From CAVYGN01 sp964413265 (GTDB lineage Bacteria > Spirochaetota > Brevinematia > Brevinematales > JAOACQ01), in assembly GCA_964413265.1 (NCBI GenBank), contig CAYPRX010000088.1, positions 33,655 to 97,654 of the forward strand: 64,000 nt of DNA, given 5' to 3'. Position numbers and translations under genes: made by a program. Below are positions 57,658 through 64,000 of this stretch, one piece after another. The notes under the pieces are model-generated. The model was not told the DNA's origin. It did not search any database and saw only the letters and a list, made by a program, of their open reading frames with translations. The number at the start of each line of letters is the position of its first letter. Position 1 is the stretch's first letter.

Positions 57658-60222
57658 ATGCATATGAATGGCGACAGAGCCTCTGAGGTTAAAAAGGGAC
57701 CGAATTGGCCAATTTTCGTAGGCGTATTCCTGATATCCCTTTCCGTTCTCTGCCTTGAAGTGATATTGAACAAGATGTTTTCACTGACTTTCTGGTATCA
57801 TTTCGGTTTCATAATTTTGTCAGTTGCCCTTTTCGGGATCGGTTTCGGCGGATTACTGGTTTTCTTCACTAATCCCTTTCTGAAAAATTTTAAGACAATT
57901 ACCATAGTTGTCATAGCGATTTTATTGTCGGCTTCGATACCCATCGTTCTTCTGGAAATCAACAGGATTCCTCTTGAAATGAACGTTCTATCAGATTTAC
58001 CTGTTCATAATAATTATGCCTCAAAACTCTTGGCTGCGGTCAATAAGTCAGGTACCGCTGAGGGAGAAAAGAATATTTTGAGAAACATATTGAAGGAAAT
58101 AGGACGACCTCCGATAGATAATGAAAGAATCAGCCGGCTTCAGAAAGAAATATCAGAATCATCCTTTGAACCGGGTCAGAAAACTATCCTTATACGTCTG
58201 ATGAGACAGAATTCACAAAAGGAAATATTCACATTATTTTTAATGATTCTGCTGTTACCGTTCATATTCGCAGGATTCATCTTATCTTTTATATTCACTA
58301 ATTTTAAGGAGCATATCAATAAAATCTACTTTTTTGATCTGGTTGGCGGCGGCATCGGATGCTTTTTCGCACTTATCATTTTTCCTCATAATGGGCCCCT
58401 TGTAGTTTCTTTTATAATTTCCATTATCGGGATAACTGCTGCTTCGGTTTTCGCCTTTGAAAAGCATTTTATCTTTGCCGTTGCTGTATTTATGCTGGCT
58501 TTCGTTGATTTTTATTTTATTTATCCACTTGTTAAAAACACTGACGTAAGGGTAAGCGAGGAAAAGAGGATCCTCGGTGCTTACGGGGAGAAGCTCTGGT
58601 CCGACTGGGACAATTTCGCATATGTAGCAGTCCATAAGAGGACATCAGAAACATGGGCTGTTACTGCCGATTATTCATGTTTCACTTATCTCTATCATGT
58701 CAAACAGACAAACGATCTTTCCATGTTTAAAACTGTCCTGCGTGCCCATTATTATCCCTATGTAATTAAGAGAAATCCCGAGGATGTAGGCATTATTGGG
58801 GTCGGAGCAGGAAAGGACGTCCTCCTCGCCCTTGCCGCTGGTGCAAAAAATATCCAGGGGGCCGAGTTCAACAGTACGATTTATAACCTCTTTGAAAATA
58901 TTTACAGTAAAAGGATAGGAGATATCGGGCACAGAACAAACGTACATATTGAATTTCAGGAGGGACGTTTTTTTATCCGTTCATCAAAACAAAAGTATGA
59001 TGTCCTGGTTTTTGACAACTCGATTTCTCAGGTCGCAGTATCCTCAGGATCTTTTACACTGGCAGAGAGTTACCTCTTCACTGTCCAGGGAATGATGGAC
59101 TATATTACTCACCTCAAACATGATGGAATTATTTATCTTTCCAACCCGTATGTCGACGGCCCAAGGTTTGTAACGGTTCTCAGGGAGGCTTTCAGGAGAC
59201 TCAACAGAGAAGATGAATTCAGCAAATGCATTCTTATATTTAATGAACCAGGCAGCTACCATAAATGCAAGATCATTGTTAAAAACAGTCCTTTCACGGA
59301 AGAGGAGGCTTCGCTGATGACCGAATATGCCATATCTATCGGTCATGGATTGATTTACTCACCTTATGCACAGACCGGAAGCAAGGAAGAAAGGCTTGTA
59401 AGGTCCAGTAATATTAAGAGGGAATATTTTCTTTCCGATACCGAAATCAGACCATCCACTGACGACTGGCCGTTCTTCTCACAACGCGTTAAGCCGGGAA
59501 GTACTGTTTTAACGAGAGGGGAATATGCAGTAAAATTCTACTATCCCCAGCCCTTTTTCCTGCTCAGGGAAGTAACAACCCAGGTTGTATTTTACTGCGC
59601 ATTGTTTCTGGTAGTTCCTCTCATATTTCTGAATCTGAGGGGTTTAAGAAAACTTCATCATAAATTCGGAAGCATTATTTATTTCTCATCAATAGGACTG
59701 GGCTTTATGCTCCTGGAGATTGTAATGATGCAGAAATACACTCTAATACTGGGCCACCCGATCTTTGCATTTGCTGTTGTGCTTTCATCACTGCTTATAA
59801 GTTCAGGTCTCGGGAGCATGTACAGCGACAGGTTTAAAGATCCATACCAGGCGATATGGCTGGGTCTGGGAGGAATAGCCCTTGCCATGGCAATATCATA
59901 CCTGACAGTTATGTTCCTGGAAAATTTAATTATTGGATGGCCTCTAATCGTTAGAATGATTACAATCATTATCCTTGTAGCGGAATGCGGGTTTTTCATG
60001 GGGTTTATGATGCCTTCGGGAATCAGGGCTATCACCCAGACAGATGAGGGAAGTTCAATACCCTGGATGTGGTCGGTAAATGGCGTGTTTTCAGTCCTGG
60101 CAAGCTTTGTGGCCATTTATGTCTCAATTATTTTCGGATATACCCTTGTCTTCATAGTCGGTTTACTGGCATATACAATCGGTACCTCTGCATTTTCAAT
60201 AAGGATGATATTAAAAAGGTAA
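57658..60222 (+). CDS. Large membrane protein with spermidine synthase-like domain
   Basis: 854 residues: about six to eight N-terminal helices (1-300), a soluble Rossmann aminopropyltransferase-like domain about 305-610, and about six C-terminal helices (640-854). The middle contains GIIGVGAGKDVLLALAAGAKNIQGAEFN (SAM-type loop) and YDVLVFDNSISQ, where classical SpeE has D-S-x-D-P-x-G-P, so the catalytic box is not conserved. The closest description is the bacterial membrane-bound spermidine-synthase-like family, some of which occur fused to MFS-type transporters. Substrate unknown. It converges on a hydrolase gene with a 12-base overlap. Confidence 0.8.
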   Translation: MHMNGDRASEVKKGPNWPIFVGVFLISLSVLCLEVILNKMFSLTFWYHFGFIILSVALFGIGFGGLLVFFTNPFLKNFKTITIVVIAILLSASIPIVLLEINRIPLEMNVLSDLPVHNNYASKLLAAVNKSGTAEGEKNILRNILKEIGRPPIDNERISRLQKEISESSFEPGQKTILIRLMRQNSQKEIFTLFLMILLLPFIFAGFILSFIFTNFKEHINKIYFFDLVGGGIGCFFALIIFPHNGPLVVSFIISIIGITAASVFAFEKHFIFAVAVFMLAFVDFYFIYPLVKNTDVRVSEEKRILGAYGEKLWSDWDNFAYVAVHKRTSETWAVTADYSCFTYLYHVKQTNDLSMFKTVLRAHYYPYVIKRNPEDVGIIGVGAGKDVLLALAAGAKNIQGAEFNSTIYNLFENIYSKRIGDIGHRTNVHIEFQEGRFFIRSSKQKYDVLVFDNSISQVAVSSGSFTLAESYLFTVQGMMDYITHLKHDGIIYLSNPYVDGPRFVTVLREAFRRLNREDEFSKCILIFNEPGSYHKCKIIVKNSPFTEEEASLMTEYAISIGHGLIYSPYAQTGSKEERLVRSSNIKREYFLSDTEIRPSTDDWPFFSQRVKPGSTVLTRGEYAVKFYYPQPFFLLREVTTQVVFYCALFLVVPLIFLNLRGLRKLHHKFGSIIYFSSIGLGFMLLEIVMMQKYTLILGHPIFAFAVVLSSLLISSGLGSMYSDRFKDPYQAIWLGLGGIALAMAISYLTVMFLENLIIGWPLIVRMITIIILVAECGFFMGFMMPSGIRAITQTDEGSSIPWMWSVNGVFSVLASFVAIYVSIIFGYTLVFIVGLLAYTIGTSAFSIRMILKR

Positions 60223-61080
60223 GGTCTCTCCGAATATCAGGGTAAGATTTGAATAGAGCCCGGGGTTTTTCCAGAAATCCCAGTTATGGGAAAAGCCTTT
60301 TCCCAGAGCTGTCTTATCAATAATATCGATGTTTGTCAGGCCCGCTCTTATGAGGGATTCAGCCTGAAGCCGGAAAATGGAATTTTCCTCTGAGAACACA
60401 TAGACTCTTGTTTTTTTCATGGTTCTCAGTATATCAACTGGATTTTCACTGATCCAGCTATCTTTTGAATTTTTGAAAATCTTTTCATGTATTTTATATT
60501 CGTCGCTTGACTTCGGTAAGCTGAAGTAATCGAAGGTGCCGGAGAGGCAGACAATGACCGATTTTACGCTGAAACAGGACGCCAGCTTGATAGCTCCTTC
60601 AGCCCCTGTCGAAATACCGACAAAAATCGTGCCTTTCTGTCGTAATTTACATTTAAAATAATCGACAAGCCCGGAAAGAATTTTAATGTCTGAAACCTTT
60701 CCCTCCTGGCCATGGCACAGGGAATAGATGGTCATTCCCATGTCGGGAATAAAAAAGACATCATGATTTAATCCAGAGATTTCCTGCAGACTCCAATTAT
60801 TAATAATTATTGCTGGAGACTGAAAATAAGGGTCGCCCTGGGGTTTGTACCCGTGCAGGATCCATACTGCATTTCTAATGTTTTTCTCTTCATAATTCAC
60901 TATTTTTATGGGTATTTCTCTTTTGAATTTATTGATCTGATATACTATATTAATGCAGTATATGTTATGATTATGAGAGATCAATTCAGCAGATATTATC
61001 GAAGCCGTAAGGGCAGAACAGCATGACAGGAAGACTGCGAAAAATATAATAAAAAAAAACATCAATTTGGTTCTTCTCAT
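60211..61080 (-). CDS. Alpha/beta hydrolase, probable lipoprotein
   Basis: 289 residues. The N-terminus MRRTKLMFFFIIFFAVFLSCC ends in FLSC, compatible with the relaxed spirochaetal lipobox, so the protein is likely lipid-anchored. The hydrolase fold shows oxyanion-side WILHGYKPQGDPYF, nucleophile elbow GISTGAEGAIKLA (G-x-S-x-G), and the His of GFSHNWDFW near the C-terminus; a candidate Asp/Glu precedes it. It resembles secreted esterase-D/PHB-type hydrolases. The substrate is unknown. Its 3' end overlaps the convergent membrane-protein gene. Confidence 0.75.
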   Translation of the reverse strand: MRRTKLMFFFIIFFAVFLSCCSALTASIISAELISHNHNIYCINIVYQINKFKREIPIKIVNYEEKNIRNAVWILHGYKPQGDPYFQSPAIIINNWSLQEISGLNHDVFFIPDMGMTIYSLCHGQEGKVSDIKILSGLVDYFKCKLRQKGTIFVGISTGAEGAIKLASCFSVKSVIVCLSGTFDYFSLPKSSDEYKIHEKIFKNSKDSWISENPVDILRTMKKTRVYVFSEENSIFRLQAESLIRAGLTNIDIIDKTALGKGFSHNWDFWKNPGLYSNLTLIFGETLPF

Positions 61081-61102
61081 AAATTCCCTGCATAATTATC
61101 TG

Positions 61103-61118
61103 TATACTATAAAGTATA
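61103..61118. repeat. Inverted repeat between hydrolase and mntH genes
   Basis: TATACT-ATAA-AGTATA, perfect arms of six. It overlaps a possible -10 for the leftward hydrolase gene and sits about 36 bases before the mntH -35. The arms TATACT/AGTATA also occur within the longer repeat near tam (8963-8997). The AT-rich sequence limits confidence. Confidence 0.35.
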
Positions 61119-61153
61119 AATTATAAATTTGAAAGCCGACAAAAATTAAATTA

Positions 61154-61182
61154 TTGAATAATCAATGGAGTCTAATTATAAT
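61154..61182 (+). promoter_or_regulatory. Sigma-70-type promoter of mntH-usp
   Basis: TTGAAT (61154-61159), 17-base spacer, TATAAT (61177-61182); the start would be near 61189, about 20 bases before the ATG. Confidence 0.72.
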
Positions 61183-61209
61183 CCCTGATAAAGTAAAAAG
61201 GGGAGGCAG

Positions 61210-62511
61210 ATGACATTACCTCAAAAAATGGACAGAGAGGTAATCAGCCAGGCAGAAGAAATATTAGCAGGCTCAGGCAAAAGAAGGGGCTTTTTTAAGA
61301 TTCTCCCCTTTCTCGGGCCGGCGTTCATAGCGAGTATAGCCTACATGGACCCCGGGAATTTCGCAACAAACATCCAGGGCGGATCGGAATTCGGCTATAC
61401 GCTTATCTGGATCATAGTAGCATCTAACCTAGCCGCCATGCTTGTACAGGTATTATCTGCAAAGCTGGGAATAGCGACAGGGATGAACCTGGCCGAGGTC
61501 TGCAAGAACAGAATGGGTTATCCGGCAGTTATCTCTATGTGGATAATAATGGAGATAGTAGCCATGGCTACCGACCTCGCAGAGTTCGTTGGTGCCGCAG
61601 TCGGTTTCAACCTTCTTCTTGGCGTACCTCTGCCAGCTGCCGGAATATTGACCGCAGTAGTTGCATTCCTGATTCTCGCCCTTGAGGCCTATGGTTTCAG
61701 ACCTCTGGAGGCAGTAATTACTTCCCTTGTCGGGGTCATAGGTGTGAGTTACCTCATCGAAACGATTTTGAGCCCCCCGGATTGGGGCTCAGTGGCACGC
61801 AGTTTAATAATCCCCACTTTCAAGGGCAATGAAAGCGTTATCATAGCCGTAGGAATACTGGGCGCAACTGTCATGCCCCATGTAATTTTTCTTCATTCTG
61901 CCCTTACACAGGGGAGGATAGTTACAAGGGATCCTGTAAAATTAAAAAGGCTTTACCATTTCGAATTGATCGATGTGGGAGTGGCCATGAGCATAGCAGG
62001 CCTCATAAACGCGGCCATGCTTATCATGGCAGCTTCGACCTTCTATAAAAATGGTATGAGCAATATAGCTACGATACAGGATGCCTATAAGACGCTTATC
62101 CCTCTTCTCGGGCCTGCTTCGGCGTTTATCTTTGCCATTTCCCTTCTCGCCTCCGGGCTTTCATCATCTTCAGTCGGAACAATGGCAGGGCAGATTATAA
62201 TGCAGGGTTTTATCAAAAGAAAGATCCCTGTCTGGATCAGGAGAATAATAACGATTATCCCTTCCATGTTCGTGCTCCTCGCAGGCTGGGACCCGACAAG
62301 GACCCTTGTTTACAGCCAGGTGGTGCTCTCAATGGGTCTTCCGTTTGCAGTAATACCACTAGTATTGTTCACAGCAAAAAAGGAGATAATGGGGAACCTG
62401 GTCAACAGGAGTTATACTATTATCTGTTCGGCCATAATTGCGCTTTTGATATTGGCGTTGAATGTGTATTTGATTTATCAGACAATTTTCGGAGGCTCTA
62501 ATGTTCAGTAA
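61210..62511 (+). CDS. mntH: NRAMP family divalent metal transporter
   Basis: Proton-coupled Mn2+/Fe2+ importer in the inner membrane, 433 residues with eleven helices. GPAFIASIAYMDPGNFATNIQGGSEFGY carries the invariant D-P-G-N of helix 1, and ATVMPHVIFLHSALTQGR the M-P-H of helix 6; NAAMLIMAASTFY and LLASGLSSSSVGTMAGQIIMQGF are conserved. The motif fits metal transport rather than Mg2+-type relatives. The gene overlaps the following universal-stress gene by 11 bases. GGGGAGG is only three bases before the ATG; a downstream Met at 61228 is an alternative start. Confidence 0.93.
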   Translation: MTLPQKMDREVISQAEEILAGSGKRRGFFKILPFLGPAFIASIAYMDPGNFATNIQGGSEFGYTLIWIIVASNLAAMLVQVLSAKLGIATGMNLAEVCKNRMGYPAVISMWIIMEIVAMATDLAEFVGAAVGFNLLLGVPLPAAGILTAVVAFLILALEAYGFRPLEAVITSLVGVIGVSYLIETILSPPDWGSVARSLIIPTFKGNESVIIAVGILGATVMPHVIFLHSALTQGRIVTRDPVKLKRLYHFELIDVGVAMSIAGLINAAMLIMAASTFYKNGMSNIATIQDAYKTLIPLLGPASAFIFAISLLASGLSSSSVGTMAGQIIMQGFIKRKIPVWIRRIITIIPSMFVLLAGWDPTRTLVYSQVVLSMGLPFAVIPLVLFTAKKEIMGNLVNRSYTIICSAIIALLILALNVYLIYQTIFGGSNVQ

Positions 62512-63409
62512 AATACTTATACCACTGGATGGTTCATCTTTTTCCGAGGCCGCCGTGCCTTTTTCCATTAACCTTGCAATGCAAATGCATTCAAGGATCA
62601 CCCTGCTGCATGTAATTGAAAAATATCCTCCAAAAAGTGTACATGGAGAACACCATCTTGCCGGATACAATGAGGCCAGCGAGTACCTTGAAAATCTTAA
62701 AAACAGCTCTTATCCGAAGGGAATAGAGGTTGATTGCCACATACACCCCGGCGATGGTATCAGTGTAGAAAAAGCAATTGCAAAGCACAAGGAAGAGATA
62801 TCGGCAGATCTAATCCTGATGACAACTCATGGATGGGGAGGTCTCAAGGAGATATTTTTCGGCAATATTGCCCAACAGATTTTTAATACAGGTACAATAC
62901 CTGTACTTTTCATACCGCCGTCACTTAAAAATCCTTCTACTGATAAGTGGCCTGAGAAGATAATCCTGCCTCTCGACGGCACAGGTGAACATGAAAAGGG
63001 CGGAGAAGCGGCAGCGGAAATAACAAAATCATGCGGCTCGGAATTGACTCTTGCTTTTATAATTCCGACATTAAACACTCTCCCGGCGGATAAGAACGCT
63101 CTGGGTGTTCTGCTGCCGGGCGCTACAAGGGAGGTACTTGAAATGCAGGAAGACGTTGCGGAAGAATACTTAAATAAAAAAATGGGTGAATTCCGTAATA
63201 TGGGGATCAATGTTAAAACTGAAATTTGCCGAGGTGACCCCGCCCTGGGTATAAACAGAATAGTCGAAAAAGAAAATATAGATCTCATAGTGCTCGGCAC
63301 ACATGGCAGGGTGGGGATTTCTGCCTTCTGGTCAGGCAGTGTAGGCGCAAAGATAACGAACAGAGCAAAGGCAGCGATACTTTTTGTGCCCATTGGAGAA
63401 GATCATTAA
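62501..63409 (+). CDS. Tandem universal stress protein (two UspA domains)
   Basis: 302 residues formed of two Usp domains (about 1-145 and 148-302). The first has KILIPLDGSSFSEAAVPFSINLA and LILMTTHGWGGLKEIFFGNIAQQIFNTGTIPVLFIP; the second has KIILPLDGTGEHEKGGEAA and LIVLGTHGRVGISAFWSGSVGAKITNRAKAAILFVP. Both have the G-x2-G-x9-G-type ATP motif. Fused or overlapping NRAMP and Usp genes are a known pairing; here they overlap by 11 bases, suggesting the Usp regulates or accompanies metal uptake. Confidence 0.93.
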   Translation: MFSKILIPLDGSSFSEAAVPFSINLAMQMHSRITLLHVIEKYPPKSVHGEHHLAGYNEASEYLENLKNSSYPKGIEVDCHIHPGDGISVEKAIAKHKEEISADLILMTTHGWGGLKEIFFGNIAQQIFNTGTIPVLFIPPSLKNPSTDKWPEKIILPLDGTGEHEKGGEAAAEITKSCGSELTLAFIIPTLNTLPADKNALGVLLPGATREVLEMQEDVAEEYLNKKMGEFRNMGINVKTEICRGDPALGINRIVEKENIDLIVLGTHGRVGISAFWSGSVGAKITNRAKAAILFVPIGEDH

Positions 63410-63412
63410 CTT

Positions 63413-63730
63413 TTATCTCAAGTAATGCCCGGCCAGTCCTATCAGACCTCCGAGAACTATAGACATAGCCGCTATCATAGGGACTGCTTTTCTATTATCT
63501 TCCGGGAGGATAATCATGACCGGAAGGGCTAAAGCAAACGAGATAAGGCTTCCTTTAAGCCACCATGGCACTCCATGCAGGTTTATGTTGACAATAATAA
63601 TAGATACAAAAAAATACTGCAGAAAAGCGGAGATTATCGACCGTTTATCGAGTTTTTGAATCAGCATAGGAATAATATCGATTATTCCTGCGACTATACC
63701 TATTGCCATTGAGATCAGCAAAGCCTTCAT
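63413..63730 (-). CDS. Small membrane protein, hypothetical
   Basis: 105 residues with about four hydrophobic segments (LLISMAIGIVAGIIDII, YFFVSIIIVNINL, LISFALALPVMII, AAMSIVLGGLIGLAGHYL). The ATG at 63730 follows GGGAGG; an in-frame codon at 63742 lies before the site. No recognised domain. It converges on the Usp gene with three bases between stops. Function unknown. Confidence 0.65.
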   Translation of the reverse strand: MKALLISMAIGIVAGIIDIIPMLIQKLDKRSIISAFLQYFFVSIIIVNINLHGVPWWLKGSLISFALALPVMIILPEDNRKAVPMIAAMSIVLGGLIGLAGHYLR

Positions 63731-63867
63731 ATGCCCTCCCAAATTTCACAATTATATCCTAAATCGATAAAAATATTAATGAAAAAGCAGAAATAGGTCA
63801 ATATATATAATAATTCCCACGAAGCAGCCTGTCATCAAAGGTCATTATAAAAAAGAGTGATGAAATT

Positions 63868-63896
63868 TTGCAAAAAGGGATAAAATGATATATACT
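63868..63896 (+). promoter_or_regulatory. Sigma-70-type promoter for a structured RNA
   Basis: TTGCAA (63868-63873), 17-base spacer, TATACT (63891-63896). No ribosome-binding site or start codon follows; the next bases are GC-rich and structured. Confidence 0.65.
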
Positions 63897-63902
63897 ACTG
63901 AC

Positions 63903-64000
63903 CGCTTCCCGGGAAGGGGAGTGAGAGGTAATAGGACGAAGGAGAGAGTCCAGTGCGAGGCCCCACCGAAGTACCGGAGGACCGAAGAGGTCTGAAGGGC
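63903..64000 (+). ncRNA. Structured non-coding RNA, cut by window edge, identity unclear
   Basis: Directly after a good promoter the composition becomes much richer in G and C than the neighbourhood and short hairpins follow: CTTCCCGGGAAG (63905-63916), GGAC/GTCC (63934-63951), GGGG/CCCC (63917-63964) and GACC/GGTC (63979-63992). No coding frame is credible. A housekeeping RNA is the simplest reading. RNase P RNA is possible, but the invariant GAGGAAAGTCC is not present (GGAGAGAGTCC at 63941-63951 is the closest). GTGCG at 63953 could alternatively be the 5' end of a group II intron. Identification needs the downstream sequence. Confidence 0.4.

Noticed and set aside
62827..63393. 188-codon open frame on the minus strand inside the Usp gene
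   Set aside because: Antisense to a clear two-domain Usp; proline- and serine-rich translation without family likeness or ribosome-binding site.
63903..64000. Confident call as RNase P RNA
   Set aside because: Promoter and position fit, but the nearly invariant GAGGAAAGTCC is absent in the visible part; kept as unidentified RNA.

Overview
The window is about 64 kb of moderately AT-rich bacterial chromosome, densely packed with genes on both strands, and reads as a spirochaete. The strongest evidence is a FlaA periplasmic-flagellum sheath protein (14915-15928) converging on a Maf/DUF115 flagellin-modification protein (15993-17735). A heptose/LPS core cassette (49290-52854) shows an LPS-type outer membrane, which excludes Borrelia- and Treponema-like LPS-free lineages and points to a Leptospira-like or uncultured lineage. 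I cannot place the genus. I found no tRNA, rRNA, CRISPR array, insertion sequence or prophage; the only mobile-type gene is a truncated tyrosine recombinase.

Layout. 1-6914: an NtrC-type two-component pair, an orphan periplasmic sugar-binding protein behind a sigma-54 promoter, then a CUT2 sugar ABC transporter (binding protein, ATPase, permease) with its own sigma-54 promoter, a repeat array at enhancer distance, and a sigma-70 promoter. 6969-9792: small accessory genes (iron-sulfur flavoprotein, truncated recombinase, trans-aconitate methyltransferase, outer-membrane barrel). 9804-14721: folD, gatB, coaX, an amidase and a GerMN protein. 14915-22962: flaA, maf, a penicillin-binding protein, a degenerate cyclase, yqeY-rpsU-HIT, an acidic zinc-ribbon protein and a PilZ protein. 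22967-28177 (minus): bioY, rlmN, a PflX-like radical SAM protein, stomatin, pta, coaD. 28398-34376 (plus): UPF0158, glyA, sixA, ubiA, a DUF2231 protein, a CsgG-like protein, TraB. 34391-43111: a spermidine synthase fused to two AdoMet-decarboxylase-like domains, an unknown 636-residue protein, argS, a 677-bp gap with a BlaI/MecI/CopY-type operator pair, tandem ThyX and a kinase-dCMP deaminase fusion. 43251-48098: carB and an ankyrin protein. 48088-52854 (minus): DUF2156, cutA, hldD, hldE, a heptosyltransferase. 53066-60222 (plus): CapA-like protein, TIM-barrel protein, PIN-TRAM protein, ispF, lepB, a giant membrane aminopropyltransferase-like protein. 60211-64000: an alpha/beta hydrolase, mntH-usp, a small membrane protein, and a promoter followed by a structured RNA cut by the window edge.

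How genes work together. The kinase and activator very probably drive both sigma-54 promoters next to them, with the first binding protein a candidate co-sensor. The dCMP deaminase fusion supplies dUMP to the adjacent ThyX. HldE, HldD and the GT9 enzyme make and attach inner-core heptose. Pta, CoaD and CoaX are metabolically linked through CoA. The items most worth follow-up are the SpeE-SpeD-SpeD-like fusion, the complementary half-motifs in tandem ThyX, the operator-controlled non-coding transcript near 40.3 kb, the sigma-54 sugar-sensing locus, and the RNA at the right edge.
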